Shown piece after piece: positions 53,981 to 62,970 of a stretch of DNA of 64,000 nucleotides. A program made the translations under genes and the position numbers. The notes below the pieces were generated by a model. The model made no database searches, was not told the DNA's origin, and was given only the letters and a program-made list of their open reading frames with translations. The stretch lies in assembly GCF_002797415.1 (NCBI RefSeq), contig NZ_KZ454944.1:3475456-3539455 (forward strand). Direction: 5' to 3'. This stretch comes from Bacillus alkalisoli (GTDB lineage: Bacteria > Bacillota > Bacilli > Bacillales > Bacillaceae_I). Position 1 is the first letter of the stretch. The number at the start of each line of letters is the position of its first letter.

Positions 53981-54718
53981 GTGAAGGTAAGCTCTACAGA
54001 ATTACAAAATAATTTTGGGAAGTATTTAATTTTAGCTGCTCAGGAGGATATTTTTATTACACGGAACGGAACAGAAATTGCTAAACTGTCGACTGTGAAA
54101 AATTGCAATCAAGTTCAAGGAACAGTCGCTAGGGAAATTATTCAAGAAATAGCACCTGTATATGGCTACGGAAAAAGAGCAACTTATGATGAATTTTTAC
54201 AAATACAACAAAATTCAGATGAAAGATATGAATATATTGATGGGGAGATTTTTTTACTTGCTTCTCCAAAAACTGCACATCAATATTCCGTTACGAAGTT
54301 AACTGTCATCTTTTCGAATTATTTTCAAGATTCCACCTGCACTCCTATCGTCGCACCTTACGATATTGAATTAAGAAGAACTCCAGAACAAGTAAGTATT
54401 GTTCAGCCTGATCTCATGGTAATTTGTGACTTAGAAGATCATTTAGACGACAACGATTATTATAAAGGGGTTCCGATATTAATCGTAGAAGTAATTTCTA
54501 AGAGTACCCAAAGGAAAGACCTTATTCAAAAACTAGATCTCTACATGTCATGTGGGGTTAAGGAATATTGGATTGTAAACCCTAATAATAGGCAAGTAAC
54601 TGTATATCATTTTGAAGAACAAAATATTGCTAACTTCTTTACTTATAAAAATAATGAAGTGATCCATTCTTATATTTTTGACGGTCTATTGGTCGATATG
54701 ATACAAATTTTTCGTTGA
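53981..54718 (+). CDS. Phd-like antitoxin domain fused to a Uma2 (DUF820) nuclease-like domain
   Basis: 245 residues, starting at GTG 53981 behind AAGGTGGTGATATAA. Residues 1-45 read like a Phd/YefM antitoxin ('KVSSTELQNNFGKYLILAAQ', 'FITRNGTEIAKLS'). From ~65 on it is a Uma2/DUF820 protein with the PD-(D/E)xK core: 'RYEYIDGEIFLLASPKTAHQ', 'VQPDLMVICD' (D) and 'PILIVEVISKSTQRKDLIQK' (ExK-like: E in VEV). Uma2 proteins are abundant in cyanobacteria and occasional in Bacilli, with no firm function. The fusion could be a DNA-targeted nuclease or a self-regulating unit. Confidence 0.8.
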   Translation: MKVSSTELQNNFGKYLILAAQEDIFITRNGTEIAKLSTVKNCNQVQGTVAREIIQEIAPVYGYGKRATYDEFLQIQQNSDERYEYIDGEIFLLASPKTAHQYSVTKLTVIFSNYFQDSTCTPIVAPYDIELRRTPEQVSIVQPDLMVICDLEDHLDDNDYYKGVPILIVEVISKSTQRKDLIQKLDLYMSCGVKEYWIVNPNNRQVTVYHFEEQNIANFFTYKNNEVIHSYIFDGLLVDMIQIFR

Positions 54719-54724
54719 TTTAAT

Positions 54725-54820
54725 GGACAGAGGGACTTCTATTCATTGTCCAAACCAATACTGAAAGTCTACTGATACTGTAAGCATTTTCCTGGACAAT
54801 AAGCCTGACCCCTTGTCCAC
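54725..54820. repeat. CCTGGACAATAAACCTGTCC-type repeat, full copy
   Basis: It starts GGACAGAGGGACTTCTATTC with ATTGTCC, has the core ATACTGAAAGTCTACTGATA, and ends CCTGGACAATAAGCCTGACC then CCTTGTCCAC. The outer arms are inverted copies. Confidence 0.75.
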
Positions 54821-54833
54821 AAGCTCTCCAAAA

Positions 54834-54873
54834 GGGACAGAGGGACACGCGCTAAAAGGGCATGTCCCTCTGT
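54834..54873. repeat. GGGACAGAGGGACA hairpin
   Basis: GGGACAGAGGGACA ... TGTCCCTCTGT. It may terminate the Phd-Uma2 gene. Confidence 0.7.
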
Positions 54874-55201
54874 GCATCTAAAGATCCTTATTAATTTTCT
54901 AAGACTATCTTACATAATTGCTTCCCTAAATCTAGTCGGTGTTTTCTATCAAATATCTTTTTGCTCCTTCAAGATCAACATAAAACTATTAATACTTTTT
55001 TCATAATTTCTCCCCTAACAATATCTTATAGAAAAAAATCCTAAATACTCATTTTAGATAAGGATACCACAAAATCTATTAATTTCCATTTTTAATAATT
55101 TGAAATTAAAGCCACCACATTCAAATTAATGTATTGTGGTATAATAATTAATATACACCATAGCCCTATATTTCTTGTTAATCACTATAATCCCCCAAAC
55201 C

Positions 55202-56434
55202 CTATACCGCTTCTCTTTCTTCCTCTTCTACATCTACCTTTGCTAACCCCATAAATTTAATGGTAGCAATTACGGAACAAATGCCCAGTACGAAGAATAT
55301 TTTTCGAATGTCAACCAACTCTGCGAGAATACCAGTTAAAAACCCTGCCAGCGGTAGTGTACCAAGTCCTAGCATCATTATTAGTCCGTTTACTCTACCA
55401 AAAATGTGCGTTGGAACTAATTTTTGGCGCATTGTTTTGAATAGAACGTTGAACATAATAACTGGTGCACTTTGAATGGCAACAGCAAGCAATAGTGTTT
55501 GCCAATTCCAGCTAAAAGCAACTGTAATGATTCCTATCCCGCTTATCATGATATTTATTAACATGAGACGAATTGGATTTTTCTTGTCTCCTTGGTAGTT
55601 TACGATAGCAATGGCCACGATTTGAGCGACCGCTGCCCCAGCATACACCCAGCCGATTTGATCAGACGTAAGAAGCAATTTTTCACGTGAAAAATAGACA
55701 AGCATACTTATAAGGGCCCCATTGGCAATGTTGACGATTAAAATGAGTAGCGTGAATGGTCCTAAAATCGAATGATGATAGAGGAAATTCGCTCCCGCAC
55801 GAAGCTGTTCCCAAGAATTCGTGCTCATTTTCGTTGGCGTTTCTTTTGTTAAGAACTTCAAGAATACAATAGAAACGGCAATTGGAATAAAGGAAAAGGC
55901 ATCTAGTAAAAGAACATTGTAAACTCCAATTTTTCCGATTAACATACCTGCGAGCACACTTCCGAATAGAACGGAAGATGTGTCAATGAACTGGTGTGTT
56001 GCATTCACTTTTATTAACTTTTCCTTTTGAAATAATTGAGGGACGACCGTAGCATTCACCACAGAGAAAACTGCCCCTAAACTTGCCACGAGAAACCCTA
56101 ATAAATAGATGTGCCATATGTGCAATACTTGTAGCATGTGTAAAATTGGGATTAGTCCTACTAACACCGCTTGCAGTAAGGCACTTGAAATAAGTAACGT
56201 TCTTCTCGGTAATCGGTCTGCCAATACCCCTGCAATAGGAGAAATAAAGATAAACGGTAGTGTCTGAACTAGAAACATAACACCCATACTAGCTGCTGAT
56301 TGTGTTAGTTCATATATGAGCCATGGTATCGCAATAATGTAGAACTTATCCCCTATCTTAGATAGAATCGTTCCAGAAAAATAGAGAACGGCATTCTGTT
56401 CTCTCCATATCGATTGTTTGAACATCCTTTTCAC
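55202..56434 (-). CDS. MFS transporter (drug-efflux type)
   Basis: 410 residues from GTG 56434; the next ATG (56425) is also possible. Twelve hydrophobic segments. The motif A-like loop is 'GVLADRLPRRTLLISS', typical of the enterobactin-exporter/MefA-like (MFS_3) group, with 'NATVVPQLFQKEKLIKVNAT' and 'RQKLVPTHIFGRVNGLIMML'. The substrate is unknown. It is transcribed divergently from the SgrR-like regulator, which probably controls it. Confidence 0.88.
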   Translation of the reverse strand: MKRMFKQSIWREQNAVLYFSGTILSKIGDKFYIIAIPWLIYELTQSAASMGVMFLVQTLPFIFISPIAGVLADRLPRRTLLISSALLQAVLVGLIPILHMLQVLHIWHIYLLGFLVASLGAVFSVVNATVVPQLFQKEKLIKVNATHQFIDTSSVLFGSVLAGMLIGKIGVYNVLLLDAFSFIPIAVSIVFLKFLTKETPTKMSTNSWEQLRAGANFLYHHSILGPFTLLILIVNIANGALISMLVYFSREKLLLTSDQIGWVYAGAAVAQIVAIAIVNYQGDKKNPIRLMLINIMISGIGIITVAFSWNWQTLLLAVAIQSAPVIMFNVLFKTMRQKLVPTHIFGRVNGLIMMLGLGTLPLAGFLTGILAELVDIRKIFFVLGICSVIATIKFMGLAKVDVEEEEREAV

Positions 56435-56540
56435 CCTTTCAAAATTCTCGTATTTCCTATATTTGTATTAAATACTTTCTCAAAAGAGGTAAAAAGGGTA
56501 AAATATATTTAATTATGTCCCCTTTTATGGAGGTACTGAA

Positions 56541-58268
56541 ATGAATGAACGTTATTTAACTTTAAGAGCTCACCTTAAGCACTATTCAAATGAAGTAGAC
56601 TACGAGTTTAAATTGGAAGAGGTAGATCAGATTTGGTTTTGCTCTCGAAAAAATACGAAGCGAATCTTGCGTCAACTTGAACAATCAAATCTTCTCGCCT
56701 ATCAACCTGGCAAAGGTAGAGGGAACGTCTCAAAGCTTACATATCCAACCTCTTTTCAACAAGAAATCGAGAGATACATAGAGAAGTGTATAAATGATGA
56801 GCAGCTAGATTTGATTGCACAAATATTACGTTTGCCAATTCCAAAGAGTTGGGTTGCCAATTCTTCAAAAGAGATTCGCGAACTACTAGGATTTCAACGA
56901 AACGATTCCGATTCAAGGGATGTTCTACATACATTTAAAGCGAGAGATATCACAACGCTTGATCCTTTGAAGGTGTCCATATCGTTAGAAACACACCTTA
57001 TTGAATACTTAGGTGACACACTTGTCCGCTACGATAGCGAAAAGGATTGTTTTGTCCCACACCTAGCCCATCACTTTCATGCAGACGAAACCAATACTGT
57101 TTGGACGTTTTACTTGCGTAAGTCCGTTTCCTTTCATAACGGAGAATATGTAACGAGTAAAGATGTTGCTTACACGATTGACCGAATGAAAACAAGCTCA
57201 CCTTCTTACTCTTGGCTTGCACGTAATATTGTGAAAGTAGAATGTCCACACCAACATAAAGTAATTATGCACCTTGATAGGCCAAACGGATTTTTCTTAC
57301 GTTATTTATCGGCAATCAACTTTTGCATATTGCCTGCAAATGTAGAATTTAATGAGTACGAGTGGATTGGTACAGGGCCTTTTCGTTTAAAAGAACGGAC
57401 CGCACATAAACTAGTGTTAGAAGCACATGACACTTACTTTAAGGAACGCCCGTTAATTGATGAGATCCATTTTTACCAGGTAACAAAAGATGCCGCAAAA
57501 ACGGTTTATTTATCCGGAGATGAAAATGCTACGAACATAACACCTAGCAATCATAAAATCAATGATGCAGGTATTAGATTATTAGCGTACAACTTGAAAA
57601 GACAAAACATTATTCAACAACCTTCTTTTCGAAAAGCAATCTATCATCTCTTTGATGTCCAGAAAATGGCTCAAGAGCTAAGCATGGAAATTAAAGAAGC
57701 AAGTAGTTTTGAAATCGAACGATCCAAACCTCCGAATAAGGATGCAAAGCGCATTATCGGATTACTTGAAGAAGCAGGTTATCATGGAGAACCAATCCAT
57801 TTGTATCACTTTGACAATTATTATGCTGTCCTTGAAGCAGAGTGGATGAAAAAAGAAGCGAAAACGTACGGTATTTCTATACACTTACATCCTATCTCTT
57901 TCTGGGATTTTTCAGATGAAGGAATGGAGGATAATATTGATATACTCATTATGGGGCTAGCATTGTCGTTTGATAAACACCTTGCTTTCTCCTATGCATT
58001 TAAAAACAAAGCATTATTATTTAATCGCATGTTTCATCCTGACGTAGAAGCATTCATTTATAAAAAACTCGAAGATTTCGAGTTTGAGAGTGAAAAACAT
58101 GAACGGGACAAGCTTATGCAAGAAATGGAGCAATATTTACAAAAAGAGTTCGCACTATTCTTTTTGTACCACCCAATCGTTACACGTGCCCTTGATCCGC
58201 TCATCCAAGACGTGGAGTCTCACTCATTTGGACATTTAGATTTTACGAAGTTGTGGTTACCGAGTTAG
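56541..58268 (+). CDS. SgrR-like transcription regulator with solute-binding domain
   Basis: 575 residues from ATG 56541 behind TATGGAGGTACTGAA. The N-terminal ~110 residues are an SgrR-type winged HTH ('DQIWFCSRKNTKRILRQLEQ', 'LLAYQPGKGRGNVSKLTYPT'). The rest is a cytoplasmic family-5 peptide/sugar-binding-protein domain ('DITTLDPLKVSISLETHLIE', 'VWTFYLRKSVSFHNGEYVTS'). Such proteins sense a small ligand and control nearby transporters. The divergent MFS gene (start 107 bp away) is the likely target. Confidence 0.88.
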   Translation: MNERYLTLRAHLKHYSNEVDYEFKLEEVDQIWFCSRKNTKRILRQLEQSNLLAYQPGKGRGNVSKLTYPTSFQQEIERYIEKCINDEQLDLIAQILRLPIPKSWVANSSKEIRELLGFQRNDSDSRDVLHTFKARDITTLDPLKVSISLETHLIEYLGDTLVRYDSEKDCFVPHLAHHFHADETNTVWTFYLRKSVSFHNGEYVTSKDVAYTIDRMKTSSPSYSWLARNIVKVECPHQHKVIMHLDRPNGFFLRYLSAINFCILPANVEFNEYEWIGTGPFRLKERTAHKLVLEAHDTYFKERPLIDEIHFYQVTKDAAKTVYLSGDENATNITPSNHKINDAGIRLLAYNLKRQNIIQQPSFRKAIYHLFDVQKMAQELSMEIKEASSFEIERSKPPNKDAKRIIGLLEEAGYHGEPIHLYHFDNYYAVLEAEWMKKEAKTYGISIHLHPISFWDFSDEGMEDNIDILIMGLALSFDKHLAFSYAFKNKALLFNRMFHPDVEAFIYKKLEDFEFESEKHERDKLMQEMEQYLQKEFALFFLYHPIVTRALDPLIQDVESHSFGHLDFTKLWLPS

Positions 58269-58274
58269 AAAAAC

Positions 58275-58328
58275 GGGGACGGGGTTACATTTCTCATTTG
58301 GAAAGCATGAGAATTATAACCCCGTCCC
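58275..58328. repeat. GGGACGGGGTT-type hairpin repeat
   Basis: GGGGACGGGGTTACATTTCTC ... GAGAATTATAACCCCGTCCC (arms only; inner loop ATTTGGAAAGCAT). It directly follows the SgrR-like stop, a likely terminator. Confidence 0.8.
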
Positions 58329-58451
58329 TCATATAACTTATTCCAGACTGCTGGCACGTTGACGAGTAATGTGAATAATGATTGCTTTATATTATTTTAA
58401 ATGTAAGGTTGGGTTTTAACTCCTGACTCCAAAATCCGGCCATACCAATAT

Positions 58452-59192
58452 CTAAACTCTTTTATCAATAGCACTTAAATAAAGGTCTAATGAATCCTCT
58501 ACTTCTGTTTCTACCAACTGAATAAAGTCATCATATTCGTTTTGTGTATGTGCTTTATCCAAAGCTTCGTAATAAGCTAGGCGATTTTGTACTTTTATTA
58601 CGATAGGTGGAAAACCATTTTTCATCAGTTCCAAATTTAATAACAAGCGCGATGTTCTTCCGTTCCCATCAATAAATGGGTGAATACCAACAAATTTAGC
58701 ATGTAGCATAGCTCCACGGGTAACCGGGTGCATTATTTTCGTTTTTTCAAGTCCATACCATTCCATTAACTCTTCCATCTCTTCTTTTATGAGTATAGGA
58801 GTTGGTGGTATATGATTAGCTCCTGAAATAAACACTTGCTGATCTCGATACACGCCTGCATATTCATCATCAATGCCTTTTAATACAAGACGATGTATAT
58901 TCTTAATTTGCCACTCTGATAAAGGTTCTCCCTTTTGTACAATTTCCTCTACATATGTAATAGCATCACGGTGATTAATTACTTCTAAGTGCTCACGCAA
59001 CGTTTTACCACCAACCGTAATTCCCTCCAGAACTACCTTCGTTTCATTAATGGTTAGTGTATTACCTTCTATTGCATTTGTATTATATGTCCATTCAAGC
59101 AATAACTTCTCACGTAAGCTCTTGACAGTATATTTAGGTAAAGGTCGATTTGCATCTAGAAGTGCCTTCTTCCCATCTATTTGGTTGAACAT
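58452..59192 (-). CDS. Fic-domain AMP-transferase, class II, intact copy
   Basis: 246 residues from ATG 59192 behind AGAGAGGTGATTTAA. The Fic motif is 'HPFIDGNGRTSR' (His171), complete for AMPylation. The N-terminal inhibitory motif 'TNAIEGN' (T38, E42, G43) marks a class II self-inhibited Fic protein. The target is unknown. A 5' duplicate of this gene and its promoter region lies at 60019-60452, with about 90% identity by eye. Confidence 0.9.
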   Translation of the reverse strand: MFNQIDGKKALLDANRPLPKYTVKSLREKLLLEWTYNTNAIEGNTLTINETKVVLEGITVGGKTLREHLEVINHRDAITYVEEIVQKGEPLSEWQIKNIHRLVLKGIDDEYAGVYRDQQVFISGANHIPPTPILIKEEMEELMEWYGLEKTKIMHPVTRGAMLHAKFVGIHPFIDGNGRTSRLLLNLELMKNGFPPIVIKVQNRLAYYEALDKAHTQNEYDDFIQLVETEVEDSLDLYLSAIDKRV

Positions 59193-59285
59193 TTAAATCA
59201 CCTCTCTTACCGACTGATTATATATTTTAAATTAGAATTCGATAGTTTGGCTAAAATACCTTCTATTTTAACAACAATTAGAATA

Positions 59286-59370
59286 GACAGAGGGACAGGT
59301 TCAATGTCCAAACAAATACTGGAAGCCCACTCTAATACTGTTAGGATTTTCCTGGACAATGAACCTGTCC
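59286..59370. repeat. CCTGGACAATAAACCTGTCC-type repeat, interrupted by a MITE
   Basis: GACAGAGGGACAGGTTCAAT then GTCC ... CCTGGACAATGAACCTGTCC. The remainder (AACCTGTCCCCTTGTCCAC) resumes at 59529. The arms GGACAGGTTCAATGTCCA and TGGACAATGAACCTGTCC are inverted copies. Confidence 0.8.
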
Positions 59371-59528
59371 GAGGCCACTGAAAAAGTAATAGTTTTTCAA
59401 AAATGAAGATTTTTAAGGGGTCAACTATGTCTCCCAAACACATTAGCGTCGCTTAGAAACGATTCTGAAGCCCCGTTTTTTGGCATTCATTTTCATTTTT
59501 TAAAATTAGGGACTTTTTCAGTAGCCTC
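59371..59528. mobile_element. 158-bp IS1182-type MITE
   Basis: Ends GAGGCCACTGAAAAAGT and ACTTTTTCAGTAGCCTC are inverted repeats that match the IS1182-like end at 63446 (GAGACCACTGAAAAAGT). It has no gene. It is flanked by a direct repeat AACCTGTCC (59362-59370 and 59529-59537), read as a 9-bp target duplication. Confidence 0.82.
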
Positions 59529-59574
59529 AACCTGTCCCCTTGTCCACCTTGCAATCTTTTCTCTTTTTCCATAG

Positions 59575-59739
59575 TTACATTAAGTAAAAAAGAATAGTAA
59601 TAACAAAACCTTGGGCAAAAGTTATAGTGAGAAATTGCTTAATTTTAAACCCTTCATTCACCAGAAGCTTATTTAATATATAACCAATAGCAGTTAAGAT
59701 TATCAAAGTTGTAACTAGGATAATTAGAAAATCTAGCAT
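59575..59739 (-). CDS. Small two-helix membrane protein
   Basis: 54 residues from ATG 59739 with a strong GAAGGAGGTATTTC: 'MLDFLIILVTTLIILTAIGY' then 'ILNKLLVNEGFKIKQFLTIT' and a second hydrophobic stretch 'FAQGFVITILFYLM'. No family is recognised. The ribosome site and clean two-segment pattern support a real gene. It lies between the two fic copies. Confidence 0.65.
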   Translation of the reverse strand: MLDFLIILVTTLIILTAIGYILNKLLVNEGFKIKQFLTITFAQGFVITILFYLM

Positions 59740-59962
59740 GAAATACCTCCTTCATAGTAATTATTTTATTAATTATTAATCTTTTTATTATTTTATGTCT
59801 AATGAGAAATAATTGCACTAGAAACTAGTAAATATTCCTATAGTAATTACATACTCTTAATTTAGTAGTCCTAATCTAATTTTAATTCTTCTATTTGAGT
59901 TCTGCTGACGAATTCTGGCTTATAGTAGGCTTTACTATATAAGCTAAACTAAACTGAATCTA

Positions 59963-60012
59963 GTGCCTGACCCCCAGTACATTAAAGTTTTACAGAACTG
60001 GGGGACTCGCAC
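59963..60012. repeat. CCAGACC-type hairpin repeat at the break in the second fic copy
   Basis: GTGCCTGACCCCCAGTAC, the shared TTAAAGTTTTACAGAACTGG loop, GGGGACTCGCAC. It directly adjoins the point where fic homology ends. Confidence 0.75.
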
Positions 60013-60018
60013 CATAGC

Positions 60019-60366
60019 CCGATATACACCCGCATACTCATCATCAATGCCTTTTAAGACAAGACGATGTATATTCTTAATTTGCCACTCTGATAAAGGT
60101 TCTCCCTTCTGTACAATATCCTCTACATAAGTAATCGCATCGCGGTGGTTAATTACTTCTAAATGCTCACGCAACGTTTTACCACCGACCGTAATTCCCT
60201 CCAACACTACTTTCGTTTCATTAATAGTTAGTGTATTACCTTCTATTGCATTTGTGTTATATGTCCATTCAAGTAATAACTTCTCACGTAAGCTCTTGAC
60301 AGTATATTTAGGTAAAGGTCGATTTGCATCAAGAAGTGCTTTTTTTCGATCTATTTGGTTGAACAT
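60019..60366 (-). pseudogene. Truncated fic copy (N-terminal ~116 codons)
   Basis: From ATG 60366 the product matches the intact Fic protein almost residue for residue through 'GIDDEYAGVYR'. It retains the inhibitory 'TNAIEGN' motif but lacks the catalytic HPFIDGNGR. The frame then runs into the hairpin repeat and stops at 59944. The duplication also covers ~85 bp upstream (60367-60452 matches 59193-59278). A free inhibitory-helix fragment could in principle act on Fic, but decay is simpler. Confidence 0.88.
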
Positions 60367-60639
60367 TTACTTCACCTCTCTCACTGACTGATTATATTTT
60401 AAATTAGAATTCGATAGTTTGGCTAAAATACCTTCTATTTTGACAACAATAATTAGTGACTTAGACGCTGCCTATTACTTATTATAATGCTAATTTGGAT
60501 AGAGTCCAAAATGGTGTTTGGGGTCAGGAGTTTCAGTTCATCACTAATAAATGGTGGGTTGTGAGTGGACAAAAGAACAGGGTTCAGGAATTGTCCCCAT
60601 AGCCTATGGTATTCTTGTTTCTGTTTATACCTAATGTGA
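60367..60639. other. Duplicated fic upstream region plus unassigned sequence
   Basis: 60367-60452 repeats the fic upstream region. From there to the eamA terminator no gene is supported. Confidence 0.6.
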
Positions 60640-60674
60640 AAAAAGACAGCCACAACCATTTGGTCGGCCGTCTC
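60640..60674 (-). terminator. Intrinsic terminator of the EamA gene
   Basis: Minus strand: AGACGGCC, a loop, GGCTGTCT, then TTTTTTC. Confidence 0.8.
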
Positions 60675-60712
60675 ATTGTACTATATTTTAGTGAAACAAA
60701 GAGGTGCTTTTT

Positions 60713-61570
60713 TCAACTCTGCTTCAAACTTAAGATGGTCACTGTCACCAAGATAATTCCCATACCTCCAAGCTGGGTTACTGTAAGCAGTTCACTCAGA
60801 ACAATTAATCCAAAAAGGGATGCAGTGACTGGTTCCACCATTGCAACGATGGAAGCTGAAGTCGGTGTTGTTCGTTTCAACCCAACTACATACAAGAAGA
60901 ATGACAAGCCTGATCCGAAAATCCCTAAAAGAATCATCCAAAAAAAGTCAGTTGTGTAAAAGACGGAAGCTGCTTCACTGCGGTCAATGAAAAGAAAAGT
61001 TATTGTTGTAAAGACAAGGAATGCAATCGTTAAAATTCCTTGCGGCTGCCCATGGCTGGATGCATATTTAAAACCAAATATAAACAATGCATACGATAAC
61101 CCTGCGCCTAATCCTGTAACAAGTCCAAGCATCGAGATGCTATCGGAGCCAATACTGTAAACCTCTGTCAGCAATACCACTCCAGCCATCACAAAACCAA
61201 TAGCCAGCCATTTAAATAATGACGCCTGTTCAAGACGGAAAATAAAAGAAATAAGGAGAACAAAAATGGGCGCAGTATACATCAATGTTGCTGCTACGGC
61301 AATACTGCCCTCTGAGATACTAACAAAGTAAAATATAAAATTCCCTGCTACACCAATACCTGCAACAATAGACCAGAACAGCAGCGGCTTATTCAACCGG
61401 GTCGGCTGGAACAAGAACCAAATAAGAATACATACTAAACCCACTGCTCCCCTATAAAAGGAGATGACCAAGGGATCCCAACCCATATCCAATAAAAAGC
61501 CGCCTAGTCCTCCGGAAATTCCCCATAAAAATGCTGCTAAAATTACAAATCCTAACCCACCAACACGCAT
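60713..61570 (-). CDS. EamA/DMT-family transporter
   Basis: 285 residues from ATG 61570, chosen for GGAGGTAACTAT upstream rather than ATG 61600. Ten membrane segments in two EamA repeats ('GFVILAAFLWGISGGLGGFL' ... 'AATLMYTAPIFVLLISFIFR' and 'SGLSFFLYVVGLKRTTPTSA', 'ASLFGLIVLSELLTVTQLGG'). It is a drug/metabolite exporter-like protein of unknown substrate. It stands alone with its own terminator. Confidence 0.9.
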   Translation of the reverse strand: MRVGGLGFVILAAFLWGISGGLGGFLLDMGWDPLVISFYRGAVGLVCILIWFLFQPTRLNKPLLFWSIVAGIGVAGNFIFYFVSISEGSIAVAATLMYTAPIFVLLISFIFRLEQASLFKWLAIGFVMAGVVLLTEVYSIGSDSISMLGLVTGLGAGLSYALFIFGFKYASSHGQPQGILTIAFLVFTTITFLFIDRSEAASVFYTTDFFWMILLGIFGSGLSFFLYVVGLKRTTPTSASIVAMVEPVTASLFGLIVLSELLTVTQLGGMGIILVTVTILSLKQS

Positions 61571-61716
61571 ATAGTTACCTCCACATATCACATTTAACAT
61601 CTGTACATGTTAGGGACTATACCTCCTAGTAGAGTTTTTATAACTTAATTTTGGGTACTTGTTATCCGGAAGATATTGGATTTGAAAAGATACATAAAAG
61701 CCTCAGCTAATGTTGC

Positions 61717-61767
61717 AAAGGGCCAGACACCTTGTAGCAATGAATGCTACAAAGTGTCTGGCCCTTT
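61717..61767. repeat. CCAGACACC hairpin repeat
   Basis: AAAGGGCCAGACACCTTGTA with GCA, then TGC with TACAAAGTGTCTGGCCCTTT: a near-perfect long hairpin. It lies 30 bp after the aldo-keto reductase gene and probably terminates it. Confidence 0.85.
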
Positions 61768-61797
61768 AGCGCATCCTGGTGGCTTTAGACTTGTTCT

Positions 61798-62793
61798 TTA
61801 ATCGGGGTTTAATATGTTATCAATTAACTGTAATTCTTCTGAACTAAATTCAAGATTATTAAGAGTGGCTACATTCTCTTCAAGTTGGCTTACTTTACTT
61901 GCGCCTATTAAACAAGAAGTAACCATTTGCTCACGAAGTACCCATGCAATTGCCATTTGCGCAAGGGATTGACTACGCTGTTGCGCTACTTCGTTTAATT
62001 TTTGTACTTTTTGAATGACTTCTTCTGTAATATCATCACGATTTAAAAAGCTATTTACTTTAGATGCACGTGAATCTTCAGGAATACCCTTTATATATCG
62101 ATTTGTTAACAACCCTTGAGAAAGTGGAACAAAAGCAATACAACCTGCCCCTTCCTCTTGCAGCAGTGAAGTTAACCCATCCTCAACCCAGCGATTAAAC
62201 ATGGAATAAGCGGGCTGATGAATAAGTAACGGAGTCCCTAATTCTCTTAAAATATGGATAGCCTGCTTTGTTTCCTCTATTCCATAATTAGAAATTCCCA
62301 CGTAAAGGGCCTTACCTTGCTTGACGATATGATCAAGGGCCATCATTGTTTCTTCAAGCGGTGTTTCTGGATCCGGTCTGTGATGATAAAAAATATCAAC
62401 ATATTCCAATCCCATTCTATTTAAGCTTTGATCAAGACTTGAAACTAAGTACTTCTTTGATCCCCAATCACCATATGGACCCGGCCACATTCCATAACCT
62501 GCTTTTGTAGAAATTATCATTTCGTCTCTAAACCCTTCAAAATCTTGACGAAGTATTTTCCCGAAATTTTCTTCTGCCGATCCAGGTGGAGGCCCGTAAT
62601 TATTTGCAAGATCAAAGTGCGTAATCCCCAAATCAAATGCTTTTCTAATGAGAGAACGTCCATTTTCAAAGACATCTTCTCCACCAAAGTTATGCCATAA
62701 TCCCAATGAAAGAGCTGGTAGTTTAATACCAGATTTACCACATCGATTATAAACCATTGATTCATATCTTTGCTCATTCGGTTGATATCCCAT
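61798..62793 (-). CDS. Aldo-keto reductase (YghZ/GprA type)
   Basis: 331 residues from ATG 62793 behind AGGAGGAATGAATA. AKR family: 'DLANNYGPPPGSAEENFGKI' (catalytic Asp and Tyr), 'DEMIISTKAGYGMWPGPYGD' (Lys), 'YVDIFYHHRPDPETPLEETM' (His), and 'SCLIGASKVSQLEENVATLN' (NADPH phosphate site). 'GSAEENFGKI' and 'MWPGPYGDWGSKKYLVSS' are typical of L-glyceraldehyde-3-phosphate reductase-like AKR14 proteins. It probably reduces toxic aldehydes. Confidence 0.92.
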   Translation of the reverse strand: MGYQPNEQRYESMVYNRCGKSGIKLPALSLGLWHNFGGEDVFENGRSLIRKAFDLGITHFDLANNYGPPPGSAEENFGKILRQDFEGFRDEMIISTKAGYGMWPGPYGDWGSKKYLVSSLDQSLNRMGLEYVDIFYHHRPDPETPLEETMMALDHIVKQGKALYVGISNYGIEETKQAIHILRELGTPLLIHQPAYSMFNRWVEDGLTSLLQEEGAGCIAFVPLSQGLLTNRYIKGIPEDSRASKVNSFLNRDDITEEVIQKVQKLNEVAQQRSQSLAQMAIAWVLREQMVTSCLIGASKVSQLEENVATLNNLEFSSEELQLIDNILNPD

Positions 62794-62916
62794 TATTCAT
62801 TCCTCCTTATTCGAAGCCTTTTCCCCAGGTATATACCTGTTCTGCAATCGTTCGATTTAACAGAACAATTTTATCCTAATTGCATTATTTAATCAAAAAG
62901 GGCTGCAGTAGGCAAT

Positions 62917-62970
62917 GGGGCCTGACCCTCAGTTCTTTAAAGTTTTACCGAGTCGGGGGGACTGGCCCCA
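62917..62970. repeat. CCTGACC-type hairpin repeat
   Basis: GGGGCCTGACCCTCAGT, the TTTAAAGTTTTACCGAGTCG loop, GGGGGACTGGCCCC. It is upstream of a small plus-strand gene. Confidence 0.75.

Larger units (their letters stand above)
54719..55201. other. Intergenic region with two repeats
   Basis: It contains repeats at 54725-54820 and 54834-54873, then ~330 bp of AT-rich DNA up to the MFS gene end. No gene is supported. Confidence 0.5.
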
